A stretch of 41,859 bases of DNA. Source: SW-4-43-9 sp047617985 (GTDB taxonomy: Archaea > Nanohalarchaeota > Nanosalinia > Nanosalinales > Nanosalinaceae). The notes beneath the pieces are model-generated. The model was not told the origin of the DNA. It saw only the letters and a program-made list of their open reading frames with translations, and searched no databases. The stretch spans positions 1 to 41,859 of the forward strand of contig JBLGBS010000004.1 of assembly GCA_047617985.1 (NCBI GenBank). The letters are read 5' to 3'. The translations under genes and the position numbers were made by a program. Shown piece by piece: positions 21,961 through 29,893 of this stretch. The number at the start of each line of letters is the position of its first letter. Positions within the stretch are counted from its first letter, which is position 1.

Positions 21961-23205
21961 TTATTCAATTTGTGTCCCTGGATCATAATACGCATTCCAG
22001 ACATGAGTATCCTCTAAATCTGGTATTCCTGCTTCTTCCATTGCCGACCTAAAATCTTTCTCCATCTTTCTCTCGATAGTCTTGGCGTGAGGATAAATAT
22101 CTGAATTGTTGATTCGTTCCTCAGGAAATCTTTCAAAATCATTCTCCACATACTCTCTAGCTAATATATCAACTAGCTCTTCTCTACCATATCTTTCCCT
22201 GTTTGGAGGCAAACCTGCTCTAAGCAGCAAACTATTGAACTGCTCATCACCTCCAGAAAATTTTCTTTCTTCAGGATAATTGCTTTCATAATTGTCTAAA
22301 TCATTTGTAGTAGGAACCTCTCCTTCTTCATCGTAGAAACTCTTCACAAGCTCGACAAGATCCTGTGTGCTATATGACTCCTGATTCTGAGCTTCAGGTT
22401 CTTCAGCCTTAGACAAATACTCTGAGATTGCATAAAGTTCATCATCATCTACCATTTTACGGTAAGCCGATTTCTGTCCTGGTCGGTCTAAATAACCGGC
22501 TCTATCTAAGATTCCATAAGCCACAGATTCTCCTCTATTCTTAGGCTTTGGAAAAGGTTTCTCAAATAGACTATCAAGATTTTCAAGTTGTTTCAAAGCC
22601 CCTCTTGTATAGCTTCTAGTTTCAATCAAATCCTCTAATCGCCTATAACGAGGATACATCTCAACTATTTCCTCGTTATTTACCCTCGCTAACACTTCTT
22701 CATCATGGCTGCCTAACCTATTTAGGTCTACTAGTTCCGCTTCAAATTCTAAGGTAGAACTCAACTCCCTCTTCATCATCTGTAAGGCTTGGGAAAAACC
22801 GTTTTCGGGAACATATGTGCTTGAACCGGTTCTATAGTTTTCAATTGAACGCTGCGATCGATCAAACAAATCTGTCAACTCATCTATGGAAAAATATCTC
22901 AAAACCAGCTCCTGTACATCATTCTCTATCTCAATCAGATCTCCCGATCTTGCTGAACTCCCTAACTTCAGATCCTCTACGTCTTCGTTCTTAAGGACAG
23001 GATTTGACTCATTAACTATCGAAATCAGAGACGCTGTTTTACCTATACCTAATACCTCTAATTCCCCTTTTTTATGTTCGTTAAATGACGATCTCCCGAA
23101 GCCTATAGAATTATGTAAACCTCTAATTTCTGGATAATGGAGCTCTGCTTTCTCAAATAGCTGAATTTTCTTATCTCTGGGAATTCTTATACCAAGACCT
23201 TCCAT
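21961..23205 (-). CDS. Protein with homing-endonuclease-associated repeats
   Basis: 414 residues. The N-terminus (IRIPRDKKIQLFEKAELHYP, then a helix and RSSFNEHKKGE) looks like a helix-turn-helix. The C-terminal third holds two units of the type found beside homing nucleases (PF18780-like): DLVELVKSFYDEEGEVPTTNDL to LLLRAGLP, and ELVDILAREYVENDF to AMEEAGIPD. A central part with SYTRGALKQLENL is unassigned. No HNH or LAGLIDADG catalytic motif is visible, so this may be a DNA-binding protein derived from, or related to, such nucleases. Base composition is clearly more AT-rich than the flanking genes, a sign of transfer or relaxed selection. There is no intron or intein nearby that it would serve. 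Confidence 0.6.
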   Translation of the reverse strand: MEGLGIRIPRDKKIQLFEKAELHYPEIRGLHNSIGFGRSSFNEHKKGELEVLGIGKTASLISIVNESNPVLKNEDVEDLKLGSSARSGDLIEIENDVQELVLRYFSIDELTDLFDRSQRSIENYRTGSSTYVPENGFSQALQMMKRELSSTLEFEAELVDLNRLGSHDEEVLARVNNEEIVEMYPRYRRLEDLIETRSYTRGALKQLENLDSLFEKPFPKPKNRGESVAYGILDRAGYLDRPGQKSAYRKMVDDDELYAISEYLSKAEEPEAQNQESYSTQDLVELVKSFYDEEGEVPTTNDLDNYESNYPEERKFSGGDEQFNSLLLRAGLPPNRERYGREELVDILAREYVENDFERFPEERINNSDIYPHAKTIERKMEKDFRSAMEEAGIPDLEDTHVWNAYYDPGTQIE

Positions 23206-23349
23206 CAGACAGCAAATAGAATGTTAATTTTATTACTTTCAAGTCATAATCATATTTGATCAGAGATCGAATTAGAACAAACTTACGCCACAAATAGGTA
23301 CCACTGGTTTATAATATCTCACCATGGATTAGTTATCTGTGATCAAAGG

Positions 23350-23547
23350 ATGGAATTCTCTATCTCGAAAATGAAGGAAATGATCAAGAATCAGGGCGAC
23401 AAAAGAGTATCAGAAGATGCAGCAGAGGAACTTGGCCAGATCCTTGAAATGTTCGCAGGAGATCTAGCCGAGGAATCAGTAGCTGTTGCACAGGATGACG
23501 GCCGGAAGACGGTCAGAGGCGAAGACGTCAAAGAAGCTCTGAAATAA
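23350..23547 (+). CDS. Archaeal histone
   Basis: 65 residues, the usual size of a single histone fold with no tails. The order helix-loop-long helix-loop-helix is visible: ISKMKEMIKNQGDKRVSEDAAEELG, then a long amphipathic helix ending SVAVAQDDG, and RKTVRGEDVKEALK. The KRVS and RKTV loops are the DNA-contact points of HMfB-type histones. It is more acidic than thermophile histones, as in salt-adapted archaea. A TTTATAATA box lies at about 23308-23316, giving a short leader. RPA follows by 71 nt and radA after that, a DNA-binding gene neighbourhood. Confidence 0.93.
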   Translation: MEFSISKMKEMIKNQGDKRVSEDAAEELGQILEMFAGDLAEESVAVAQDDGRKTVRGEDVKEALK

Positions 23548-23589
23548 ACCTGTTTTTTCTTCTTTTTACTAATCTGAAAACACCACGGA

Positions 23590-23595
23590 TTTAAG
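23590..23595 (+). promoter_or_regulatory. TATA box for rpa
   Basis: TTTAAG is centred about 26 nt before the ATG at 23618, which favours that ATG as the start of a leaderless transcript over a TTG two codons upstream. Confidence 0.5.
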
Positions 23596-23617
23596 TCTTC
23601 CAGATCAAGTTTTGAGT

Positions 23618-24616
23618 ATGAAACCGGAACAAATAGTTGAAAAGATAGTAGAGGAAACAGACCTGGACGAAGACGAAATAGAGGAAAAAGTCGAAGAAAA
23701 AATGGAAGAGTTTGAAGGCCTCGTATCTGAAGAAGGCGCAATCCACCTCGTCGCAAAGGAGGCTGGAGTTCAGATAGCAGAGTCCGGCGACCAGGCACTC
23801 AAAGTCGAAAACATTGTTCCGGATATGAGAAAGGTCAACCTGAAGGCCCGAGTCACAAATATTTCTGACATCAACACGTTTGAGAGAGACGATGACGAGG
23901 AAGATGGAAAGGTCAGGAACATGACGTTAGGCGACGACACAGGAACAATCCGGTTAACACTCTGGGATGAACAGACAGAGATCGCCGACAAAGTAGATGA
24001 AGGTGATGCAATCGGTGTATCCGGAGCCTACACTGTTGAAGACAACCAAGGTAACGCAGAGTTAAGACTTGGAGACTCAGCGCAGGTAAAGATGGTTGAC
24101 GACGATGAAGTACCAGAAGTAGAAGCAGGTGGAAGCGGTGAAACAACCGAAGCAACCATTAGAGAGGTTAGAAGCAAAAACGCCGAGTACAAAGTCCAGG
24201 GAATGGTAATGGATGTATACACAAGCAGTCCATTCTACTCGACATGCCCGGAATGTGGTAACACAGTCAGAGAAGACGATGACGGAGAGTACGTATGTGA
24301 AGAAGATGGAGAAGTCGAGCCAGATAAAGCATTAGCGATCTCAATAGTTGTTGATGATGGAACCGGAAACACTCGTGTAGTAATGTTTAGGGATCGAGCA
24401 CGAGAACTGTTAGATATCGATGAGGAAACCGAGAAAGAAGGGGATCTGGAAGCTGTGGAGAAAGCAGCTGCAGACGTTATCGGGAAGAAGATCGAGCTTG
24501 AAGGCAGAGCAAGATACAACGATTACTTTGGAACTCTTGAGCTCATTGCAAACAGCTTCGACGAGATAGAGACTGAAGAAGAGCTTGAAGAAATGATTGA
24601 GATGCTTGAAGCCTGA
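23618..24616 (+). CDS. rpa: Replication protein A, single-strand DNA binding
   Basis: 332 residues. A charged N-terminal helix region is followed by an OB fold (RKVNLKARVTNISDINTFERD to AELRLGDSAQVK), a linker (EAGGSGETTEATIREVRSK), and a second OB domain containing a zinc finger (CPECGN, then YVCEEDGEVEP). The final part repeats OB strands (DDGTGNTRVVMFRD). Euryarchaeal RPA usually has C-x2-C-x(n)-C-x2-H; here the fourth ligand is Asp (VCEED), so zinc binding may be weaker or the metal ligand different. It protects single-stranded DNA in replication and repair. It sits between the histone and radA and is strongly acidic. Confidence 0.92.
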   Translation: MKPEQIVEKIVEETDLDEDEIEEKVEEKMEEFEGLVSEEGAIHLVAKEAGVQIAESGDQALKVENIVPDMRKVNLKARVTNISDINTFERDDDEEDGKVRNMTLGDDTGTIRLTLWDEQTEIADKVDEGDAIGVSGAYTVEDNQGNAELRLGDSAQVKMVDDDEVPEVEAGGSGETTEATIREVRSKNAEYKVQGMVMDVYTSSPFYSTCPECGNTVREDDDGEYVCEEDGEVEPDKALAISIVVDDGTGNTRVVMFRDRARELLDIDEETEKEGDLEAVEKAAADVIGKKIELEGRARYNDYFGTLELIANSFDEIETEEELEEMIEMLEA

Positions 24617-24682
24617 AAACTATATTACTTAAACAAAACAACGTAAATTTCTGAACAATAAAGCAAAGGGGAGAACAATCTA

Positions 24683-25633
24683 ATGACAGACGACAACGAA
24701 AAAGACCTAGTAGACCTGAAAGGAGTAGGGGAAAAGACAGCAGACAAACTCAAGGAAGCCGGCTACGACGACCTTATGTCGATCGCCACAATGAGCTCAG
24801 GAGACCTCGGAGAAGTAGCCGACTTGGGAGAAAAGAAAAGCCAGAAAATAATAACAGCAGCCCGACAGGAACTCGACCTCGGATTCGAGACCGGAAAAGA
24901 CAAGTACGAGACCCGAAAAGACATGGGACGTATCACAACAGGATGTGATGACCTGGACGAAATCCTGGGAGGAGGAGTCGAAACCCAGAACATCACAGAA
25001 TTCTACGGAGAATACGGATCAGCCAAAACACAGATCTCACACCAACTATCCGTCAACGTACAGCTAGAAGAAGGAGAAGGCGGACTCGGAAAAGGCGTAG
25101 TCTACATAGATACAGAAGACACCTTCATCCCTACAAGAATAGAACAGATGGCAGAAGCCAAAGGACTTGACGTCGAGGAAACACTCGACAACATCCACGT
25201 GGCGCGAGCATACAACTCAGACCACCAGATGCTGTTAGCCGATGAAGCACAGGACATCTGCCAGAAAGAAGACATCGGACTAATCATCGTCGACTCTCTA
25301 ACAGCACAGTTCCGAGCAGACTATGTCGGAAGAGGAGAACTCGCACCTAGACAGCAGAAACTCAACAGACATATGAACACGCTGCTCAGGTTAGCAAACT
25401 CTCACAACGCAGCAGTAGTCGTCACCAACCAGGTTATGTCCAACCCTGACCAGATGTTTGGCGACCCCACCAAAGCAATCGGAGGACACATCGTCGCACA
25501 CAACTCCGCAGTAAGAGTCTACCTCAGAAAAGGCAAGAAAGACAAACGAGTCGCAAGACTGGTTGACTCACCTTACATGCCAGAAGCAGAAGCAATCTTC
25601 AAGGTAGCAGACGAAGGAATAATCGAGGACTAG
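24683..25633 (+). CDS. radA: RadA recombinase
   Basis: 316 residues. An N-terminal helix-hairpin-helix domain (DLKGVGEKTADKLKEAGYDD) is followed by the polymerization motif region and the RecA core. Walker A is G109-EYGSAK-T116 and Walker B is IGLIIVDSLTAQFRADY, with the L2 region following MSNPDQMFGDP. RadA forms filaments on single-stranded DNA for strand exchange. The Walker A glycine just before the lysine, almost always Gly in RadA and Rad51 (GEFGxGKT), is Ala114 here; codon GCC is clear. The rest is complete. GGGGAG lies 10 nt before the ATG. Its stop codon is shared with the convergent membrane-protein gene. Confidence 0.96.
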   Translation: MTDDNEKDLVDLKGVGEKTADKLKEAGYDDLMSIATMSSGDLGEVADLGEKKSQKIITAARQELDLGFETGKDKYETRKDMGRITTGCDDLDEILGGGVETQNITEFYGEYGSAKTQISHQLSVNVQLEEGEGGLGKGVVYIDTEDTFIPTRIEQMAEAKGLDVEETLDNIHVARAYNSDHQMLLADEAQDICQKEDIGLIIVDSLTAQFRADYVGRGELAPRQQKLNRHMNTLLRLANSHNAAVVVTNQVMSNPDQMFGDPTKAIGGHIVAHNSAVRVYLRKGKKDKRVARLVDSPYMPEAEAIFKVADEGIIED

Positions 25634-26145
25634 TTATCCCTTCTTATTCTATTCCTCTTCTTTTCAGTACCCGATAAGTTGGATATAAATTCGATAAGAT
25701 CTGATATACCGAAGCCAAAATTTACCACCGCAGCCAATAAGATATAAGCGAAAAACAATGTTAGAAGCAGATCTCCAGCACCAATAATAAATTCGGGAAC
25801 TTGGAAGCCATATACCGTATGATTAGTTGGCTCTAATCTGATTATGGGTGTGATCAATAACAACAGAACAAAGTAGCTACCGCTTTTCAAAAATCTTCTA
25901 GATATTGTGAGTGCATGTTCTGCGTCCTTTTTTCGATTTAATTCGCTCCAAACAACTAACAGTAGAGATCCTATTGTGAAAGACACAATTGAGAGCGTAG
26001 AAAGTATATTAAAAGGATCATTAAAATTCTTCATATAAAGAAAAAGAGAGCCTAAAGCTACAACCATGTATGCGACTGAAGAAAGATAGGTGTTAAAAAA
26101 CCGATCAAACCTACTGATCGCTTTTCTTGTTCCAGAGCCATTCAT
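25630..26145 (-). CDS. Four- to five-helix membrane protein of unknown family
   Basis: 171 residues. Hydrophobic segments lie at about 22-40 (LSSVAYMVVALGSLFLYM), 46-66, 92-106 and 122-150, with short connecting loops and a basic tail (TEKKRNRIRRDN), so the C-terminus is probably inside. No charged or catalytic motif stands out in the membrane. Base composition is AT-rich compared with radA. It lies 9 nt after the PRC-barrel gene on the same strand, so the two may be co-transcribed. Its stop overlaps that of radA. I cannot assign a function. Confidence 0.7.
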   Translation of the reverse strand: MNGSGTRKAISRFDRFFNTYLSSVAYMVVALGSLFLYMKNFNDPFNILSTLSIVSFTIGSLLLVVWSELNRKKDAEHALTISRRFLKSGSYFVLLLLITPIIRLEPTNHTVYGFQVPEFIIGAGDLLLTLFFAYILLAAVVNFGFGISDLIEFISNLSGTEKKRNRIRRDN

Positions 26146-26154
26146 CCTTGCTAT

Positions 26155-26415
26155 CTAGATTATATCGTCTTCCGAGACAATCACGAAGTCGCCGATGCTT
26201 CTGACTGCTGAGAACGGTACAATATTCCGACCTTTCCTGTCTTCCTGGAGCTTTACATCGTCAATGTGCTCTGTAGTGTTGGAAATAAGTAGGTTCATAA
26301 GTTCTCCTGTATCTCCAACGAATGAGATATCTTCTACTTCTCCGTATTTTTTACCGTGTTCTTCTGAAACGATTGTTTTGCCAACGATCTGTGATCCTCG
26401 AGGTCTATCAGACAT
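26155..26415 (-). CDS. PRC-barrel domain protein
   Basis: 86 residues. IVGKTIVSEEHGKKYGEVEDISFV, then LMNLLISNT and RNIVPFSAVRSIGDFVIV, is the strand order of a PRC-barrel. These small barrels occur in archaea as stand-alone proteins of uncertain role; relatives are linked to RNA processing (RimM C-terminus) and to cell division (CdvA). Here the gene is single-domain, 9 nt upstream of the membrane-protein gene and divergent from thpR. It starts at the ATG at 26415. No membrane segment. Confidence 0.85.
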   Translation of the reverse strand: MSDRPRGSQIVGKTIVSEEHGKKYGEVEDISFVGDTGELMNLLISNTTEHIDDVKLQEDRKGRNIVPFSAVRSIGDFVIVSEDDII

Positions 26416-26464
26416 TTTTGCTCCTCCGTAACATGTTTTTATGGCCTAGACATTAAAAGTTTAC

Positions 26465-27004
26465 ATGGCGCGGGTATTCTCAGCGATCGAAATACAGGAT
26501 GAAAAACTCCTTCAAGAGTTAGCTGAGATACGCGACCGGCTTGATCTTGGCTTCAATCCTGTAAGTAGAGAGAAAATGCATATCACGCTCCAGTTCTTCC
26601 GTGATGTAGATGAAAATGAGATACAGGAGCTGAAAGACGCGATGAATAATCTGGAGATAGATCCTTTTACTGCTGAGGTTTCCGGTGTCGGCTGTTTCCC
26701 TTCCAGAGACTACATCCGGGTTATATGGGCTGGAGTTGACCAGGAGGAAAAGTTCCATGATATCTACGGCCAGCTCTCCTCACACACTGTTGAATCCGAC
26801 AACAAACATGATTTCAAACCCCACATCACACTGATGAGGGTCAAGGATATACAGAAGAACGAGAAGCGAAAACTCAGGAAAACGGTTCGGGAGTTCGAAG
26901 ATCACAGCTTTGGAAGAATCAAAATCGATAAAATCAGGCTTTTCCGATCCGATCTCAAACAGGGTGGTTCAACATACAGGGAGTTACACAGATGCGATCT
27001 CTGA
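26465..27004 (+). CDS. thpR: RNA 2',3'-cyclic phosphodiesterase (LigT/ThpR)
   Basis: 179 residues. Two HxTx motifs mark the 2H phosphoesterase active site: H39-I-T-L (KMHITLQFF) and H120-I-T-L (KPHITLMRV), at normal spacing. The N-terminus MARVFSAIEI and YIRVIWAGV are family-typical. The enzyme opens 2',3'-cyclic phosphate ends of RNA, and in archaea it may act on tRNA splicing products; the window also encodes an intron-bearing tRNA. It overlaps the next gene by 13 nt. Confidence 0.92.
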   Translation: MARVFSAIEIQDEKLLQELAEIRDRLDLGFNPVSREKMHITLQFFRDVDENEIQELKDAMNNLEIDPFTAEVSGVGCFPSRDYIRVIWAGVDQEEKFHDIYGQLSSHTVESDNKHDFKPHITLMRVKDIQKNEKRKLRKTVREFEDHSFGRIKIDKIRLFRSDLKQGGSTYRELHRCDL

Positions 27005-27348
27005 AGCATCGAGAACTCTACTTTATCTCGCTGGTTCTGGCGGTAGCCGGATTGAGCCTTATGTACTACGCCGGGGAGAACATAGAGCCGGAAAAAGTTG
27101 CTATCGGTAATTTATCGACGACTCAGACCGGCGAAATAGTGACTGTCGAAGGCGAAGTTATGTCAAGCTCTTTCATAGAAGGAGACCTTTTTCTGGATCT
27201 AGAAGGAGAAACCGGAAGTATTAGCGTATCTAACTTTGGAGCTAACCAGAACTTTAGGGAAGGTGAAACAGTCTCTGTGGAAGGTGAGGTAACTATCTAT
27301 GAGGGAGAACTGAGTATGGTTGCTCGTAGCATTGAACGCGTGAAATAG
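26992..27348 (+). CDS. Membrane-anchored OB-fold protein
   Basis: 118 residues. A membrane helix at about 9-27 (LYFISLVLAVAGLSLMYYA) precedes a small OB-fold-like beta barrel (TGEIVTVEGEVMSSSFIEG, then DLFLDLEGETGSISVSNFG and GETVSVEGEVTIYEGELSMVARSI). This matches the tRNA_anti-like/single-stranded nucleic acid binding type in archaea. The barrel would face outward if the N-terminus is inside. It overlaps thpR by 13 nt and precedes fxsA by 30 nt, so these form one transcription unit. The role is unknown; binding of extracellular or exported nucleic acid is one possibility, not supported further. Confidence 0.7.
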   Translation: MRSLKHRELYFISLVLAVAGLSLMYYAGENIEPEKVAIGNLSTTQTGEIVTVEGEVMSSSFIEGDLFLDLEGETGSISVSNFGANQNFREGETVSVEGEVTIYEGELSMVARSIERVK

Positions 27349-27378
27349 TTTAAACCCTTTGAGCTGAAAGATTTCTAT

Positions 27379-27765
27379 ATGCTGATCTATCTCATAATTT
27401 TACTGCTGGCGCTCCCCTTCATCGATCTCTATCTACTTGTCGAGGTCGCGGGACGGATAGGTTTTATCGAAACTTTAGGGCTGGTCTTTCTGACCGGAAT
27501 TCTTGGAGCGTTCTTCGTTAAACGGGAAGCGAAAACTGTCTGGGGTAAACTTGGTACCTCTGTAACAGCAAATGAGGTGTCCCGGAACCTGTTAGAAGGT
27601 GTCCTTATAGTGCTTGGCGGACTGATGTTGTTAAGCCCTGGTTTCATCACTGATGGACTAGGCTTCCTGTTCGTGGTTCGGTGGACAAGGATCAGGATAG
27701 TTCTGAAACTGGAGGAAAAAATGAAAGACAAGTCAAACTTCCAGGTTCAGGTTCAGCAGTTCTAA
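27379..27765 (+). CDS. fxsA: FxsA-family membrane protein
   Basis: 128 residues with three to four membrane segments (about 2-17, 29-46, 70-90). The family motif LLSPGFITDGLGFLF near 82-96 and the preceding LLEGVLIVLGGLML are clear. In E. coli FxsA affects phage exclusion by F; the general function is not known. The C-terminus is a short charged tail (KMKDKSNFQVQVQQF). Its stop codon overlaps that of the convergent gene in a CTAA. Confidence 0.88.
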   Translation: MLIYLIILLLALPFIDLYLLVEVAGRIGFIETLGLVFLTGILGAFFVKREAKTVWGKLGTSVTANEVSRNLLEGVLIVLGGLMLLSPGFITDGLGFLFVVRWTRIRIVLKLEEKMKDKSNFQVQVQQF

Positions 27766-28481
27766 GCTCTGTACGAAGCGAAAACCGATAGTGCGAACAC
27801 TGCTAATCCTGCCTCTGACGGGATGCTGAAACCGTACATCGAAAGCGCTATACTGACTAAAACCAGCGCGCCACCTTTTCTTATGTAGTCAAGGTTGAGC
27901 TGTGAAGTATCAAGCCTTGAGGCAAGGAACAGAGCTGAAATAGCGACAAAAGCTGTTCCCATAGCCGGAGCGATATACTCTAAACTAAATGCGAGCGACC
28001 CTGGATTTCTTATCGAAAGCATCATACCGGTAATCAAAATAGCTGGTACCGAAAGCCAGTCACCGATATCCAGGCCTCCCATCTTAACTGCTATAGTTAA
28101 CAGGGCGAGACCTGCAGCGTACTGAAGACGGCTGACAAAGAACAGCTGTTCGAAGATCGGTGCGACCAGTGAAACCGCTAAAGCCCCTAACATAAGGTAA
28201 GGTGCCGTCTGCAGAACAGTGTTTGTGGCCTGCTTTCTGTTCTCCGAACAAGAGTAAAGGACGGCTAAAGCTCCTGCACCGGTGAAAATTGTCAATGCAA
28301 CCGCTACAATATCCGAGAATGTTTCCACCGCGCCCGTCACCAGCAAAGTTGCAAACACTCCATCAACTAATGGGAGGCAGAGAATGAAAATCAGTTTTCT
28401 CGCATCCTCATCGGGAACGAACAAGTGCCTTGAAGCGCCGTCACTCACTCGTTCCAGAACCACAGAAAAATACCTTTTCAA
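27762..28481 (-). CDS. Polytopic membrane protein, DUF5794-like
   Basis: 239 residues with about seven membrane segments and few loops. The N-terminal LPLVDGVFATLLVTGAVETF resembles the PLVDGIFPALVLAGAL start of DUF5794 proteins common in haloarchaea; I recognise this by memory of the family and the match is partial. No transport motif or cofactor site stands out. It starts at the ATG at 28481, with a charged cytoplasmic N-terminus of about 25 residues. It shares stop bases with fxsA. The 179 nt upstream hold no convincing gene. Confidence 0.7.
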   Translation of the reverse strand: MKRYFSVVLERVSDGASRHLFVPDEDARKLIFILCLPLVDGVFATLLVTGAVETFSDIVAVALTIFTGAGALAVLYSCSENRKQATNTVLQTAPYLMLGALAVSLVAPIFEQLFFVSRLQYAAGLALLTIAVKMGGLDIGDWLSVPAILITGMMLSIRNPGSLAFSLEYIAPAMGTAFVAISALFLASRLDTSQLNLDYIRKGGALVLVSIALSMYGFSIPSEAGLAVFALSVFASYRA

Positions 28482-28660
28482 AGTTTTAGCGTGGCTCCGG
28501 AACCAAGAATCATTTCCAATTAATAGTCTTGGTTCCGAAGTTCAGAAAAATAGACTTAAACTTGGTATTAATCATTGCAGCAGCTGACATCCACATTCCC
28601 TCAACAGTCCTTGTACCAGCTACTGCGGTCATACTAAACAAACAATTAGAGACAGATGTT

Positions 28661-29623
28661 TTAAAACCTTTCCAGATCAAACACCGGTTTCCCCGAGTCA
28701 ATAACTTTCTCGCCGTCAAACCAGACCGTCGGATCTTCACAGATCGTATCCCAGTGGATATCACATACATTCCTTTTTTCATGTCCCTCCGGGAAGTAAC
28801 TGGAGTTATCGCCGAACGCGATATGGATCGTTCCAAACACTTTCTCGTCCTGGAGAACATTACCGATCAATTCTGCTTCAGTGTTGGTTCCGATACCAAG
28901 TTCAGCGAGAACCCTGGAGCATTCAAAATTATCGAAAGCTTCCGCAAGCTCCGACTCCTCGCCGTCCGGATGTTCAACAGCGACTGCTTTACCATCTTTA
29001 ATTTCGACTTCTGTTCCCTCCGGTGCGAAAGGGAAGTGGTCGATAACGATAGTTCCGTTTCCATCGATTATACCTCCATCGGCCTCTCCGGCCGGAAGGT
29101 TGCCGAACTCTCCATCTTCCTGGATAAATCCTGTATCTTTCTCGAAGAACTCTCGATCGACTTCCAGTTCTATATCGGTTCCGCTCGGCGTTTCAATTCT
29201 AACCCTGGAGACATCTTCAAGAAGATCATAGTACTTTCTAGCAAGCTCCCGGACTTCCTCATAATCAGCGTTCAGGCTTTGATTCCATACTTTTTTGGTT
29301 ACAGTTGGCATCGTCGCCACCCTGGTTCCTGCCTTGTTTGCCTGATGTCTTGCATCAGTGTGGGATAAAGATTTCAGAGTTGGAGCGATAACAGCATCCG
29401 CTTCTCTCATAGCTTCCGCAACTTTCTCAGGAGGTTCCTCACCATGGTTCTCCGGCTCCTCGTACTCGATCAACCGGTAATCCGCGCCGGTTTCATCAAG
29501 AACCTCAAGAAGCACTTCGATCAGATCCTGATCGTTTCCATCGTTTAGAACAATAACATTCTCGTTTTCGTTAATATCCATACACTGGTTGACAACAGTT
29601 TCAGCTCCTTCTCTAAGCGACAT
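28661..29623 (-). CDS. M29-family aminopeptidase
   Basis: 320 residues. The C-terminal domain carries the two-metal site of aminopeptidase T-like M29 enzymes: E180 (NLPAGE), E241 in LAELGIGTN, H267 (GTIHIAFGD) and H290-W-D292 (VCDIHWD). The N-terminal half is a Rossmann-like domain (VIVLNDGNDQDLIEVL), with a conserved helix SHTDARHQA. The enzyme removes N-terminal residues from peptides in the cytoplasm. Archaeal members are often annotated leucyl aminopeptidase; the exact preference is unknown. It starts at the ATG at 29623, 32 nt after the end of the winged-helix gene. Confidence 0.9.
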   Translation of the reverse strand: MSLREGAETVVNQCMDINENENVIVLNDGNDQDLIEVLLEVLDETGADYRLIEYEEPENHGEEPPEKVAEAMREADAVIAPTLKSLSHTDARHQANKAGTRVATMPTVTKKVWNQSLNADYEEVRELARKYYDLLEDVSRVRIETPSGTDIELEVDREFFEKDTGFIQEDGEFGNLPAGEADGGIIDGNGTIVIDHFPFAPEGTEVEIKDGKAVAVEHPDGEESELAEAFDNFECSRVLAELGIGTNTEAELIGNVLQDEKVFGTIHIAFGDNSSYFPEGHEKRNVCDIHWDTICEDPTVWFDGEKVIDSGKPVFDLERF

Positions 29624-29655
29624 ACAGAAACATTCGAAGCCAGAAATAAAACTAT

Positions 29656-29853
29656 TCAGTCCAGCTTTACAGCGGTTCCTCTACCTTCATCGACAAACTC
29701 GAGCTTATCCTCTCTCGCAAGCCAGCCGATCGCCATATTTACTTTCGATCGAGGCGCATCAACAGCTTTGCAAATGGCGGACATTGATGCTTCTCCCTCC
29801 TCTTCAAGAAATCTCCAGACATAACCTGCGAGCTCTCCAATCTTCTGCTCCAT
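29656..29853 (-). CDS. Small winged helix-turn-helix protein
   Basis: 65 residues. ELAGYVWRFLEEEGEASMSAICKAVDAPRSKVNMAIGWLAREDKLEFVDEGRG reads as the three helices and wing of a stand-alone winged helix (PF10771-like). SKVNMAIGWL would be the recognition helix. It could be a DNA-binding regulator or an RNA-binding adaptor. TTTAAATAATAT at 29875-29886 sits about 26 nt from the ATG, so the mRNA is probably leaderless. It is divergent from the tRNA gene. Confidence 0.82.
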   Translation of the reverse strand: MEQKIGELAGYVWRFLEEEGEASMSAICKAVDAPRSKVNMAIGWLAREDKLEFVDEGRGTAVKLD

Positions 29854-29864
29854 AAATAAAAATA
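29852..29864 (+). promoter_or_regulatory. TATA box for tRNA-Thr
   Basis: ATAAATAAAAATA is centred about 36 nt before the tRNA 5' end, suiting a start a few nt upstream of the mature end. It overlaps the start codon of the divergent winged-helix gene, so the two promoters interlock. Confidence 0.45.
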
Positions 29865-29874
29865 CAGTAGCCTG

Positions 29875-29886
29875 TTTAAATAATAT
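29875..29886 (-). promoter_or_regulatory. TATA box for the winged-helix gene
   Basis: TTTAAATAATAT is centred about 26 nt from the ATG at 29853 on the minus strand, the distance expected of a leaderless archaeal transcript. Confidence 0.5.
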
Positions 29887-29893
29887 CCAGATT

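Noticed and set aside
28529..29368. Long plus-strand frame (279 codons) opposite the aminopeptidase
   Set aside because: Antisense to a clear M29 gene with intact metal ligands; the frame is a by-product of its codon use.
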